Shown here: piece by piece, positions 1 to 8,371 of the stretch
Position numbering within the stretch: position 1 is the first letter of the stretch
How the letters are laid out: every line of letters begins with the position of its first letter
From: Pseudomonas mucoides
GTDB taxonomy: Bacteria; Pseudomonadota; Gammaproteobacteria; Pseudomonadales; Pseudomonadaceae
Assembly: GCF_015461845.1 (NCBI RefSeq)
Contig: NZ_JACOPW010000004.1
Coordinates: 426,722 to 490,721 of the forward strand
Length of the DNA: 64,000 bases
Direction of reading: 5' to 3'
Program-made: the position numbers and the translations under genes
The notes under the pieces: generated by a model
The model's database searches: none
What the model was told of the DNA's origin: nothing
The model's input: the letters and a program-made list of their open reading frames with translations, nothing else

Positions 1-51
1 TCACAGCTTCGTCATCTGAATCCGTCAGTCTCCCGCACCTCGAAAACAGAC

Positions 52-270
52 ATGGATATCGTCATGCTTCACGCTGAAAACCAGGATCGCCTGTACCTCA
101 TCTCCCCGAGCGACGAACAACAAAACCTTGTGGGAAGCCTCGCCTTCAATGTTCAGGACCGCCACTGGCTGGTGTATTGCGCGCTGGGCGGGCATCAACA
201 TGCGGATTTGCCGGAAGCGGATTTGTTGACCGGAGTGAGTGTGCTGGACTTCTACTCCGAAGCCGCCTGA
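52..270 (+). CDS. small conserved Pseudomonas protein, unknown function
   Basis: A 72-residue soluble protein (begins MDIVMLHAENQ, ends DFYSEAA) with no signal peptide, membrane segment or cysteine-rich motif. I do not recognise a domain. The frame stays open upstream to the window edge, so a longer form cannot be excluded, and an ATG at 64 is an alternative start. The reading frame ends just before a REP repeat, as real genes in this window tend to do. No function is proposed. Confidence 0.6.
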   Translation: MDIVMLHAENQDRLYLISPSDEQQNLVGSLAFNVQDRHWLVYCALGGHQHADLPEADLLTGVSVLDFYSEAA

Positions 271-281
271 CACAACACATT

Positions 282-373
282 CCTTGTAGGAACGAGCCTG
301 CTCGCGAAGGCGTCGCGTCAGTCGACATCGACTTTGACTGACTCTCCGCTTTCGCGAGCAGGCTCCCACCGTT
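282..373. repeat. REPIN: pair of inverted REP palindromes
   Basis: Two copies of the pseudomonad REP core face each other: GAGCCTGCTCGCGAA near 296 and TTCGCGAGCAGGCTC near 350, separated by about 40 bases. The core recurs at 49331, 53724 and 60098. Such REP doublets (REPINs) are non-autonomous elements mobilised by RAYT transposases; no RAYT gene lies in this window. Confidence 0.85.
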
Positions 374-395
374 GTTCGGTGACGTAGGCATAAAT

Positions 396-434
396 GAAAA
401 AGCCCGGGGCCATTGCTGGCTCCGGGCTTTTTTG
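396..434. terminator. rho-independent terminator (bidirectional)
   Basis: The stem AGCCCGG/CCGGGCT has a run of A on its left and a run of T on its right, so it can stop transcription from either side. It lies 15 bases past the stop codon of the minus-strand lipoprotein gene that ends at 449. Confidence 0.85.
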
Positions 435-448
435 ATTCTGGCGAAAAG

Positions 449-1033
449 TTACTCGCCGAGAACCTGACCCACGGTCGGATCCTTGAACAGACGCGTCAAC
501 GCATCGCTCAACACATCGCTGACCAGCTTGGTGTTGGTTTCCTGGTTCGGTGCCATGCCGAAACGCTGGTCCAGGGATGCGCCGTAACGACCGCTGTAAC
601 GACGATTGGCGTTCTGCACATCGGAGCGAAAGGTCGCGCCGATGGTCGCTTCAGTCACGTACATGCCTTCTTTAGGCGACTGATATTTCAGCTCGGCCAG
701 GGTCACGGTGATTTGCGGTGCGTTCGGTGCATTGTTGGTCGGGGTAAAGCCCAGCAACCGCACGGCCGCTTCGGCCTGCGCCTGCAGCTTCGGCAGAATC
801 TGTGCGCCCTGCACGGTGATCGCGCTGGTTTCCGGGTACAGGCCGCCGCGCGTGCCCAGCGTTGGCGACGGACGACCGTCGACCACGCGCACCACCACTG
901 GCTGGCCATGGCCGACCGGCGCCAGCTGAGTGGTCAGCTTGGGCTCAGGGTTCAGTTGTTGCGGGCTGTGGGCGCAGCCGACGAGGGTCAAACTGGTCAC
1001 AGTGATTAAACCGAACAACAGGCGTTGCAACAT
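449..1033 (-). CDS. YajG family lipoprotein
   Basis: A 194-residue predicted lipoprotein. The signal peptide is MLQRLLFGLITVTSLTLVGC, with the lipobox (LVGC) cysteine at residue 20. The rest matches the YajG-type envelope lipoprotein pattern (VVVRVVDGRP, then a Leu/Val-rich beta-alpha domain). The ATG at 1033 was chosen because it starts exactly at the signal peptide and has GGAGAG just upstream; the frame is open further upstream but that would bury the signal sequence. It is transcribed alone toward the terminator at 396-434. The exact role of YajG proteins is unknown; an outer-membrane periplasmic-face location is inferred from the signal. Confidence 0.85.
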   Translation of the reverse strand: MLQRLLFGLITVTSLTLVGCAHSPQQLNPEPKLTTQLAPVGHGQPVVVRVVDGRPSPTLGTRGGLYPETSAITVQGAQILPKLQAQAEAAVRLLGFTPTNNAPNAPQITVTLAELKYQSPKEGMYVTEATIGATFRSDVQNANRRYSGRYGASLDQRFGMAPNQETNTKLVSDVLSDALTRLFKDPTVGQVLGE

Positions 1034-1151
1034 GCGCTTCTCTCCAGAATCAGGCACAAACAGGCTTGCAGTATAGCGGTGGGCCACTGCGGCGAACCAG
1101 TGGCCTTCAATCAATACTGAAATGTCTGACAAACCCTTGGGAAAGCGGTTC

Positions 1152-1169
1152 CTGTCACACATCTGTCAT
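1152..1169 (+). promoter_or_regulatory. PHO box (PhoB binding site)
   Basis: CTGTCAC at 1152-1158 and CTGTCAT at 1163-1169 are direct repeats separated by ACAT, which is the canonical 7-4-7 PhoB site. It lies 68 bases upstream of the ATG at 1238, the right distance for a PhoB-dependent promoter in which the box replaces the -35 element. Confidence 0.75.
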
Positions 1170-1237
1170 CGTTCATACACTGGCACGTAACGGCTAGTGG
1201 GCAAACTCCACTGCAGTCCCCCATCAGGTACTTCGCC

Positions 1238-1471
1238 ATGCGCTACCTCATCTCATTGTTCGCGCCACGCCCGTTGCACCGTTGCTTTGCCCTGCTCGAC
1301 AGCAATGGTCATTGCCAGGCGTTCAAGCAGTGCAGCCTCCAGCCGATGGGCGATAGCTGGGTCGAAATCGAAGAAATCCGCCTCAACTGGCTGCATCAGC
1401 CTCTGCCCCCTAGCGCCCGCGTGAGCACCCGCCAGCCACGCGCACGGGTGCAACATCTGTTGACCACCTGA
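1238..1471 (+). CDS. small conserved protein, probably Pho-regulated
   Basis: A 77-residue basic soluble protein starting MRYLISLFAPRPLHRC with a short C-terminal Arg/Pro-rich tail. I recognise no domain. Three cysteines lie at residues 16, 26 and 32. The start follows a weak CAGGT ribosome-binding site. The clear PHO box at 1152-1169 is the best clue to its role: it is probably made under phosphate limitation. It appears to be transcribed alone; the next gene on this strand is mqo, more than 700 bases away. Confidence 0.65.
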   Translation: MRYLISLFAPRPLHRCFALLDSNGHCQAFKQCSLQPMGDSWVEIEEIRLNWLHQPLPPSARVSTRQPRARVQHLLTT

Positions 1472-2209
1472 CCGAACGCCTAATAAAAGTCATTAAACAC
1501 GTCCATTTCCCTGCGTTTCTTAGATACAATCTCCCCCCGATTATAAGGACGTCTCCTGATCGGGCCTCGCAGCATCGTCAATGCCTTGGTATTGACACCC
1601 CGCACCGCCCACAGAGAGCCGCCCACACAGATCGAGTGAAGCTGGCGCGCTTGCTGTTCCCTGAGCAAAAACCCCGCTTTTCGCGAATCTGCAGAGCTGT
1701 CATTACGCTCGGTCACTGAGCTGTTTGCCCGTTTTGCCTGCCATGTACCCCATGACGGCAATCCATCCGGGCACGGTGCCAGGCTGGGACAGCCCTTTTT
1801 TGAGGTTCACGTCTTCAAAAGAGCGTGAAAAAAACGGGTTTTCACAACTTCACAAGAGTGTGGCGAGCAAATGAATAGTTTTGCGTCTGAACATGCACCA
1901 TTAGCGTCTGAAACAGCCCAACGACACAGGACCGAGCGTTCCTCGAATACCGGAGCCTGAAGCCTGTCCGCTACGGATTTGGTTGCACAAACGGATGTAT
2001 CGACCATAAGTCGAATTGCCAGTCGCGCGTTCAAATGAGTTCATAGACCTCATTGACCCGGCCGGTAGCGTCCGTCGAAGTTGCAAAAAATTGCGAAGAT
2101 TCGGACATGGCGATACTGACCATGAGTACCAGGGGCCTCACTGACACGCCCCGGAACGCCTGGCAGCCATGCCGACAATTTGGTGCTGCAGATTTTGGAG
2201 ACGCGTTAA
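1472..2209 (+). other. long non-coding region upstream of mqo
   Basis: I see no convincing gene in these 738 bases; short open frames lack ribosome-binding sites and pseudomonad codon use. Structured pieces are visible: an inverted repeat TCAATGCC..GGTATTGA near 1577, a 7-bp hairpin GTGAAAA..TTTTCAC at 1825-1845, and a 9-base direct repeat GCGTCTGAA at 1883 and 1904. A long regulated leader or a small RNA is possible. The mqo ribosome-binding site GGAG sits at about 2196. Confidence 0.5.
1883..1912 (+). promoter_or_regulatory. direct repeat, possible tandem operator upstream of mqo
   Basis: GCGTCTGAA occurs at 1883-1891 and again at 1904-1912, a period of 21 bases or two helical turns, about 300 bases before the mqo start. 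That geometry suits a dimeric or tandem regulator on one DNA face. I cannot name the protein. Confidence 0.3.
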
Positions 2210-3718
2210 ATGGCGCATAACGAAGCAGTCGACGTAGTACTGGTTGGGGCCGGCATCATGAGTGCCACCCTGGCGGTATTGCTCAAAGAGCTCGACCCCG
2301 CGATCAAGCTGGAAGTCGTCGAGCTGATGGATTCCGGTGCTGCGGAGAGTTCCAACCCGTGGAACAACGCCGGTACCGGTCACGCCGGGCTGTGTGAGCT
2401 CAACTACACGCCACAGGCGGCTGATGGCACCGTCGACATCAAGAAAGCCGTGCACATCAACACTCAGTTCGAGGTGTCGAAGCAGTTCTGGTCCTACCTG
2501 ACCAAGAAAGGCACGTTCGGCTCCTGCAAGTCGTTCATCAGCCCGGTGCCGCACCTGAGCTTCGTGCAAGGTGACAGCGGCGTTTCCTTCCTCAAGGAAC
2601 GCTTCAAGGTGCTGAGCAAGCACCACGCCTTCGCGGACATGGAATACACCGAAGACAAAGCCAAGATGGCCGACTGGATGCCGCTGATGATGCCGGGCCG
2701 TCCGGCCGACGAAGTCGTCGCTGCGACCCGCGTGATGAATGGCACAGACGTCAACTTCGGCGCCCTGACCAATCAACTGCTCAAGCACCTGACCAGCGCG
2801 CCCGACGCACAGGTCAAGTACTGCAAGCGCGTGACCGGCCTGAAGCGCAACAACGGCGGCTGGACTGTCAGCATCAAGGACGTCAACAGCGGCAACACCC
2901 GTGACGTCGACGCGAAATTCGTCTTCCTCGGCGCTGGCGGCGCGGCATTGCCGCTGTTGCAGGCTTCGGGTATCGAAGAAAGCAAAGGCTTCGGCGGCTT
3001 CCCGATCAGTGGCCAATGGCTGCGTTGCGACAACCCGGAAGTGGTCAAGCACCACCAGGCCAAGGTGTACAGCCAGGCCGCCGTGGGTTCGCCACCGATG
3101 TCTGTGCCGCACCTGGACACCCGTGTCGTCGATGGCAGCAAGTCCCTGTTGTTCGGACCTTACGCCGGGTTCACCACCAAGTTCCTCAAGCACGGTTCCT
3201 TCATGGACCTGCCGATGTCGGTTCGCGCCGGCAACATCGGTCCGATGCTGGCCGTGGCGAAAAACAACATGGACCTGACCAAGTACCTGGTCAGCGAAGT
3301 GATGCAATCGATGGAACAGCGTCTGGAATCCCTGCGTCGCTTCTACCCGGAAGCGAAAGCCGAAGACTGGCGCCTGGAAGTGGCCGGCCAACGGGTTCAG
3401 ATCATCAAGAAAGACCCGAAAAAGGGCGGCGTCCTGCAGTTCGGTACCGAACTGGTCGCGGCCAAGGACGGTTCCCTTGCAGCACTGCTTGGCGCTTCCC
3501 CAGGTGCTTCGGTGACGGTTTCGATCATGCTTGAGCTGATCGAAAAATGCTTCCCGACCAAAGCGTCTGGTGAGTGGGCGGCCAAACTGGCGGAAATCTT
3601 CCCGGCTCGGGAAAAGGTTCTGGAGACCGACGCAGCGCTGTATCGCAAGATCAATGCGCACAACAACGTCGCGCTGGAACTGGTTGAAGCCAGTAATGAG
3701 ACCGAAAGCTACGCTTGA
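2210..3718 (+). CDS. mqo: malate:quinone oxidoreductase
   Basis: A 502-residue FAD-dependent, membrane-associated dehydrogenase that oxidises L-malate to oxaloacetate and passes electrons to the quinone pool, replacing or supplementing NAD-dependent malate dehydrogenase in the TCA cycle. The N-terminal FAD-binding Rossmann motif is VLVGAGIMS (residues 10-18), and the family signature NPWNNAGTGHAGLCELNYTP follows near residue 50. Length is normal for the family (about 500). It is monocistronic: a long leader lies upstream and a strong terminator directly downstream. By position it corresponds to mqoB (PA4640) of PAO1, from memory. Confidence 0.97.
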   Translation: MAHNEAVDVVLVGAGIMSATLAVLLKELDPAIKLEVVELMDSGAAESSNPWNNAGTGHAGLCELNYTPQAADGTVDIKKAVHINTQFEVSKQFWSYLTKKGTFGSCKSFISPVPHLSFVQGDSGVSFLKERFKVLSKHHAFADMEYTEDKAKMADWMPLMMPGRPADEVVAATRVMNGTDVNFGALTNQLLKHLTSAPDAQVKYCKRVTGLKRNNGGWTVSIKDVNSGNTRDVDAKFVFLGAGGAALPLLQASGIEESKGFGGFPISGQWLRCDNPEVVKHHQAKVYSQAAVGSPPMSVPHLDTRVVDGSKSLLFGPYAGFTTKFLKHGSFMDLPMSVRAGNIGPMLAVAKNNMDLTKYLVSEVMQSMEQRLESLRRFYPEAKAEDWRLEVAGQRVQIIKKDPKKGGVLQFGTELVAAKDGSLAALLGASPGASVTVSIMLELIEKCFPTKASGEWAAKLAEIFPAREKVLETDAALYRKINAHNNVALELVEASNETESYA

Positions 3719-3728
3719 TTCGGCCCCA

Positions 3729-3770
3729 TAAAAAACGCCCCGTTCTCAGTGAGAGCGGGGCGTTTTTTTA
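3729..3770 (+). terminator. rho-independent terminator of mqo
   Basis: The stem ACGCCCCG..CGGGGCGT is followed by seven T residues and begins about 10 bases after the mqo stop codon. Its A-rich left flank would also allow it to stop leftward transcripts, including those from the minus-strand gene ending at 3813. Confidence 0.9.
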
Positions 3771-3812
3771 TGGCCGCGGAAACGGATGATCCGGGTTATT
3801 CAGGGCAACAGT

Positions 3813-4100
3813 TTAACCGCGGGCCTTGGCGATCATCTCGATGTAGTCGGCCGCGTTGCGCTGATCCTTGATCAGGGCGACGAAGTCATTGCCGTGCTCA
3901 TCCTTACCGTCCAGGTCCAGGCCAGCCTCGACGAAAAACGTCAGAAAACGCTCGAAGTCATCGATGCGCAGGCCGCGGTAAGCCTTGATCAACTTGTGCA
4001 GCGACGGCGAAGTGGCGTCGACTGGCTCGAAATCGAGGAACAACTTGATCTGCTCGTCGCCGATCTCGTCACCAATCACTTGTTTCTTATCTTTACGCAT
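3813..4100 (-). CDS. PA4642-like conserved hypothetical protein
   Basis: A 95-residue soluble, acidic protein starting MRKDKKQVIGDEIGDEQIK. It has an ankyrin-like stretch (FVEAGLDLDGKDEHGNDF), and is mostly helical by eye. The start at 4100 is preferred to upstream in-frame codons because the conserved-looking sequence begins there. It is downstream of, and on the same strand as, the 4164-4649 gene (63 bases apart), so the two may be co-transcribed. Position next to mqo matches PA4642 of PAO1 (from memory). No function is known to me. Confidence 0.75.
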   Translation of the reverse strand: MRKDKKQVIGDEIGDEQIKLFLDFEPVDATSPSLHKLIKAYRGLRIDDFERFLTFFVEAGLDLDGKDEHGNDFVALIKDQRNAADYIEMIAKARG

Positions 4101-4163
4101 TGCCGACTCCAGCTCGCAGACATTACACGGGGCGGGCAGTTTACCCCTGCCCGGGCACAAGGC

Positions 4164-4649
4164 TCAACGCGGACGAACAGCACCGGTATGCAGATCAGCC
4201 CAGACATGGCCGTTGGCATAGCTCAGGAACTGGCAATACACCGTGTCATTGCGCAACAAGTCGATTACCACACGGTACTGCGCCATCGGGTAAAACAGCG
4301 TCAGGGTTTTGCTTTTGTCGTCGTAGATCGGCTTTTTCAGGCTTTTGCTTTCGCCATCGAAGTTGACCAGTACCTGGCTGATGCTCGCGCCCTTATTCAA
4401 GGATTTGCCCTTGAGGCGGATCATCACCGGTGACGTGACCGGAATCGGCTGTTGATTGGACTGACGCTGACTGCCGATCACCACTGAATACTCGGTGACC
4501 TGTAACAGCTGCTGCTGCTCAGGCTCCGCGTCGCGCAGGGTCAGGTCGTCGGGCGGTAAAAACTGCGCATGCATCGGCGCCGGCGCGGCCGCCAGAGGCA
4601 GGCTGAGGCTCAACAACAGGGCGGCACAGCTGCGGATCAAAAGGCTCAT
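4164..4649 (-). CDS. exported conserved hypothetical protein (PA4643-like)
   Basis: A 161-residue protein with a classical signal peptide (MSLLIRSCAALLLSLSLPLAAA, cleavage near residue 22-24) and no lipobox, so it is probably periplasmic. The mature part is a small beta-rich domain with one cysteine (VYCQF). The ATG at 4649 was chosen because it opens the signal peptide and has GGAG upstream; the frame is open further upstream without a plausible ribosome-binding site. It is likely co-transcribed with the gene at 3813-4100. I do not recognise the fold. Confidence 0.75.
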   Translation of the reverse strand: MSLLIRSCAALLLSLSLPLAAAPAPMHAQFLPPDDLTLRDAEPEQQQLLQVTEYSVVIGSQRQSNQQPIPVTSPVMIRLKGKSLNKGASISQVLVNFDGESKSLKKPIYDDKSKTLTLFYPMAQYRVVIDLLRNDTVYCQFLSYANGHVWADLHTGAVRPR

Positions 4650-4800
4650 CACGAGCTCCGAAGGCGAGGCCGGATACTCTAGCATGAGGATCAACCGTGT
4701 GATTTGGCGATATAGGTCAATACTTCGCAGTAACAGGCTGGCCATGCTGGACGAGCTTTCAGCCGTCGTTCAACAGTGCATCGCCTTCTAGGAAGTGTTC

Positions 4801-6522
4801 ATGACGTTCTCCGTACCCCCGTTGTTCGCGGCCTGGCGTCAGACCTGGCGCGCCGGCTATACCCTCAGACGCTTACGTGGCGACATCAGTGCCGGGTTAA
4901 CGGTAGGGATTATCGCCATCCCGCTGGCCATGGCCCTGGCGATTGCCGTCGGTGTCCCGCCCCAGCAAGGGTTGTATACGGTACTGATCGCTGCGCCCCT
5001 GATCGCCCTGACAGGCGGTTCGCGTTTCAATGTCAGCGGGCCGACCGCCGCGTTCGTGGTCATTCTGCTGCCCATCACCCAACAATATGGCCTGGGCGGC
5101 CTGCTGCTCTGCACCCTGCTCGCCGGTATCATCCTCATTGCCCTGGGGCTGATTCGAGCCGGGCGGTTGATTCAGTACATTCCTTATCCGGTCACCCTGG
5201 GCTTTACCGCCGGGATCGGCATTGTCATTGCCACCCTGCAATTGAAGGATTTGCTGGGCCTGAACACCGCCGGCCATGCAGAACACTACGTCGAACAGCT
5301 GGGCGTGTTGATTCTGGCGTTGCCCAGCGCCAGGCCAGGGGACGGGATCATCGGCATCACATGCCTGGCAGTTCTTATTGTCTGGCCAAAGTGGGTGCCG
5401 AGGATTCCGGGGCATCTGATAGCGCTGACCGTCGGCGCGCTCCTGGGGTTGGCGCTGGAGCACAACGGGATGGCGGTGGCGACATTGGGTGAACGTTTCA
5501 GCTACATGGTCGAGGGCGTCAGCCATCCCGGCATTCCGCCGTTCCTGCCACGCTTTGATTGGCCGTGGAATCTTCCCGGTCCCGACGGCCAACCTCTGCA
5601 CCTTTCTTATGACTTGATCCGCCAATTGATGGCGCCGGCGTTCGCCATTGCCATGCTCGGCGCTATCGAATCCTTATTGTGTGCGGTGGTGACAGATGGC
5701 ATGACCGGCAGCAAACACGACCCCAACGCAGAACTGCTGGGCCAAGGCCTGGGCAACCTGATCGCACCGCTGTTCGGCGGCATTACTGCCACAGCAGCCA
5801 TTGCCCGAAGTGCCACCAACGTGCGCAGCGGAGCCTTTTCGCCACTGGCCGCCATTATTCACAGCGCAGTGGTGCTGATGGCAATACTCGTCCTCGCACC
5901 GCTTTTCAGCTACCTGCCGATGGCTGCACTGGCCGCGTTGCTGATAATGGTGGCATGGAACATGAGCGAGGCCCGCCACGTGCTGCATACCTTGCGCATC
6001 GCGCCTCGCAGCGATGTGCTGGTCTTGCTGACCTGCCTGAGCCTGACGGTGTTGTTCGACATGGTGATGGCCGTCGCCGTCGGCCTGCTGCTGGCCGCCG
6101 GGTTATTCATCAAGCGCATGAGCGACCTCACCGACACCGCCGAACTCCCCCCCGCCTACCATCAGGCCCTGCAGGACATGCCGGAGCATGTTCGCTGCTA
6201 TGCGATACGCGGGCCACTGTTCTTCGGCGCGGCTGAAAAAGCCCTGGGGGTGCTACGCAAATTCAACCCGGAGGTCAAAGTGGTGATCGTCGAGATGAGC
6301 GCCGTGCCGATGCTGGACATGACGGCGCTGGCGGCCTTCGACAATATCCTGAGGGATTACCGCACGGACGGCATCGGCCTGATTCTGGTGGCGACCGCTC
6401 CACGGGTGCGCCTGAAGCTCAGGCGCGCGGGCATCCATCGGGAACAGCGTAAGCTGGCCTACGTGAACAACCTGGAACAGGCTCGTCGCAAAAGCGAACG
6501 CTGGCTGGCCGGGGAAAATTGA
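4801..6522 (+). CDS. SulP family anion/dicarboxylate transporter (DauA-like)
   Basis: An inner-membrane transporter of 573 residues. The N-terminal two thirds carry the many hydrophobic segments of the SulP/SLC26 fold, with the family motif around AGLTVGIIAIPLAMALAIA and the FNVSGPTAAF signature near residue 80. After the last membrane span (about residue 440) there is a cytoplasmic STAS domain (YAIRGPLFFGAAEKA, then VIVEMSAVPMLDMTALAAF). DauA of E. coli imports C4-dicarboxylates such as succinate at acidic pH, while other SulP members carry sulfate or bicarbonate, so the substrate is open. The ATG at 4801 is preferred over the GTG at 4795 because GGAA lies at 4791-4794. Confidence 0.88.
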   Translation: MTFSVPPLFAAWRQTWRAGYTLRRLRGDISAGLTVGIIAIPLAMALAIAVGVPPQQGLYTVLIAAPLIALTGGSRFNVSGPTAAFVVILLPITQQYGLGGLLLCTLLAGIILIALGLIRAGRLIQYIPYPVTLGFTAGIGIVIATLQLKDLLGLNTAGHAEHYVEQLGVLILALPSARPGDGIIGITCLAVLIVWPKWVPRIPGHLIALTVGALLGLALEHNGMAVATLGERFSYMVEGVSHPGIPPFLPRFDWPWNLPGPDGQPLHLSYDLIRQLMAPAFAIAMLGAIESLLCAVVTDGMTGSKHDPNAELLGQGLGNLIAPLFGGITATAAIARSATNVRSGAFSPLAAIIHSAVVLMAILVLAPLFSYLPMAALAALLIMVAWNMSEARHVLHTLRIAPRSDVLVLLTCLSLTVLFDMVMAVAVGLLLAAGLFIKRMSDLTDTAELPPAYHQALQDMPEHVRCYAIRGPLFFGAAEKALGVLRKFNPEVKVVIVEMSAVPMLDMTALAAFDNILRDYRTDGIGLILVATAPRVRLKLRRAGIHREQRKLAYVNNLEQARRKSERWLAGEN

Positions 6523-6531
6523 GGGTACGGC

Positions 6532-7005
6532 TCAATCAAACTGCGCGCGCATCCACGCCTGATACTCGGCCACACCCGGCTCGCCTTCACGCGGTGCCCA
6601 CGGAGCAAGCTCACCTTCACCGACCGGCCGATAAGGGCCGGCTTTGCACTCGAACATCACGCTGTCGGCTTCCAGCACGACCAGACCATGAAACACGCCG
6701 TGAGGAAGATCAACGCCCACCGATTCGCCAGCCGCTTGCAGAACGCGCGTGTGGATAACGCCTCCAGACTCATCAAAAATCAACAGACCGAGACGCCCCC
6801 GCAGCACCAACAGCGTTTCCGCCTTGTCATCACTCAGATGCCGATGAGGGGGAATATACGTACTTGGCTGCAAACCCACGGCCATGCGATGGCACGGTTC
6901 CTCCATCCGATGAAAGTTGTGATGCTGGCGCCCGCGCGGATTGTCCGCAGCTTTCTCGGCCAATTCGGTGAATAACGTTTGATCAAGAAAGCTCGGCGTG
7001 GCCAA
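6532..7005 (-). CDS. WbuC family cupin-fold metalloprotein
   Basis: A 157-residue soluble protein with a single cupin barrel: the metal-binding motif PPHRHLSDDKAETLLVLRG (residues 52-70) supplies two histidines and a glutamate, and the second motif includes LPHGVFHGLVVL. This matches the WbuC-type cupins, some of which are linked to polysaccharide loci but have no proven reaction. It starts only 3 bases after the stop of hpt on the same strand, so the two genes form a unit. Nothing here links it to O-antigen genes. Confidence 0.8.
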   Translation of the reverse strand: MATPSFLDQTLFTELAEKAADNPRGRQHHNFHRMEEPCHRMAVGLQPSTYIPPHRHLSDDKAETLLVLRGRLGLLIFDESGGVIHTRVLQAAGESVGVDLPHGVFHGLVVLEADSVMFECKAGPYRPVGEGELAPWAPREGEPGVAEYQAWMRAQFD

Positions 7006-7008
7006 TGA

Positions 7009-7566
7009 TTACATCCCTTTAACAGCAAAAATGCCGTTGGCATTACGCCAGTAACCCTTGTAGTCCATGCCGTAACCGAAAATGTAACGGTCGATGCACG
7101 GCAGGCCGACGAAATCGGCTTTCAGGTCCGGACGAGCCTTGCGGTCGTGGTCCTTGTCGATCAGCACGGCGGTGTGCACTTTGCGCGCGCCGGCGTGTTT
7201 GCAGAAGTCGATGATCGCGCCCAGGGTGTGACCTTCATCGAGGATGTCGTCGATGATCAGCACGTCACGATCGATGAACGACACTTCCGGCTTGGCTTTC
7301 CAGAACAGGTCGCCGCCGCTGGTTTCGTTGCGATAGCGGGTGGCGTGCAGGTAAGAAGCTTCCAGCGGGAAGTGCAGGTGCGTCAGCAGCTTGCCGGAGA
7401 AAATCAGGCCGCCGTTCATCACACAGAACACCACCGGGTTGGAATCCGCCAGTTGATCGTTGATTTGTGCACCGACGCGGGCGATGGCCGCCTCGACTTC
7501 AGCTTCGGTGTACAGGCAGTCAGCCTCTCGCATGATTTGACGGATATGCTCGAGATCAGCGGACAT
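7009..7566 (-). CDS. hpt: hypoxanthine-guanine phosphoribosyltransferase
   Basis: A 185-residue cytosolic enzyme that salvages hypoxanthine and guanine by transferring phosphoribose from PRPP. The PRPP-binding motif VLIIDDILDEGHTLG is at residues 102-116, and FCVMNGGLIFSG (47-58) forms the phosphate-binding loop. The ATG at 7566 was chosen because family similarity begins at MSADLEHIRQIM and GGAGAG precedes it. It is divergent from upp across a 164-base region, so purine and pyrimidine salvage genes share one regulatory interval. It leads a two-gene unit with the cupin gene downstream. Confidence 0.95.
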   Translation of the reverse strand: MSADLEHIRQIMREADCLYTEAEVEAAIARVGAQINDQLADSNPVVFCVMNGGLIFSGKLLTHLHFPLEASYLHATRYRNETSGGDLFWKAKPEVSFIDRDVLIIDDILDEGHTLGAIIDFCKHAGARKVHTAVLIDKDHDRKARPDLKADFVGLPCIDRYIFGYGMDYKGYWRNANGIFAVKGM

Positions 7567-7730
7567 GGCGCTCTCCAAGGGGGGTGGCGGACAGGAAAAG
7601 CGGGCAAAGGTACGCATCCCGCACGGCCAGATCAAGCGTTTGTGGACTAACGTACTGTATGTCTATAGGACAACACCCTCGGATAGATTAATCTAGGCCG
7701 GTTTTTTTGCCCGCCGCCGGAGCCTTTCCC

Positions 7731-8369
7731 ATGCCCATCCTCGAGATCCGCCACCCGCTGATCCGTCATAAACTTGGCCTCATGCGCCGTGCAGATATCA
7801 GCACCAAGAATTTCCGTGAGCTCGCTCAGGAAGTCGGCGCCCTGCTGACCTATGAAGCCACCAAAGACCTGCCGCTGGAAGCCTACGACATTGAAGGCTG
7901 GTGCGGCACCGTGTCGGTCGAGAAAATCGCCGGCAAGAAGATTACTGTAGTCCCGATCCTGCGCGCCGGTATCGGCATGCTCGAAGGCGTGCTGAGCCTG
8001 ATCCCGGGCGCCAAGGTCAGCGCCGTGGGCGTAGCCCGCAACGAACAGACCCTGCAGGCCCACACCTACCTGGAAAAACTGGTCCCGGAAATCAACGAGC
8101 GCCTGGCGATGATCATCGACCCGATGCTCGCTACCGGCAGCTCCATGGTCGCCACCATCGACCTGCTGAAAAAGGCCGGCTGCCGCGACATCCGCGCCAT
8201 GGTGCTGGTCGCCGCGCCGGAAGGCATCGCCGCCGTGGAGAAGGCTCACCCCGACGTGACCATCTACACCGCCTCCATTGATGAAAAACTGAACGAACAC
8301 GGTTACATCATTCCGGGCCTGGGCGATGCCGGTGACAAAATCTTCGGCACCAAGCAGAAGGACGCTTGA
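7731..8369 (+). CDS. upp: uracil phosphoribosyltransferase
   Basis: A 212-residue cytosolic enzyme converting uracil plus PRPP to UMP. The PRPP-binding loop DPMLATGSSMV is at residues 130-140, and the C-terminal uracil-binding motif GYIIPGLGDAGD is present. The ATG at 7731 is preceded by GGAG; an upstream in-frame start at 7707 would add eight residues foreign to the family. It is followed 2 bases later by the uracil permease start, giving a tight import-and-capture operon. Confidence 0.97.
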   Translation: MPILEIRHPLIRHKLGLMRRADISTKNFRELAQEVGALLTYEATKDLPLEAYDIEGWCGTVSVEKIAGKKITVVPILRAGIGMLEGVLSLIPGAKVSAVGVARNEQTLQAHTYLEKLVPEINERLAMIIDPMLATGSSMVATIDLLKKAGCRDIRAMVLVAAPEGIAAVEKAHPDVTIYTASIDEKLNEHGYIIPGLGDAGDKIFGTKQKDA

Positions 8370-8371
8370 GC

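Noticed and set aside
1480..1761. A 93-codon minus-strand frame in the mqo leader
   Set aside because: No ribosome-binding site, atypical codons and no recognisable protein features; kept as non-coding.
2138..3661. A 507-codon open frame on the minus strand opposite mqo
   Set aside because: It mirrors the mqo codons, has Gln/His/Arg-rich sequence and no ribosome-binding site or domain. Long antisense frames are common in GC-rich genes.
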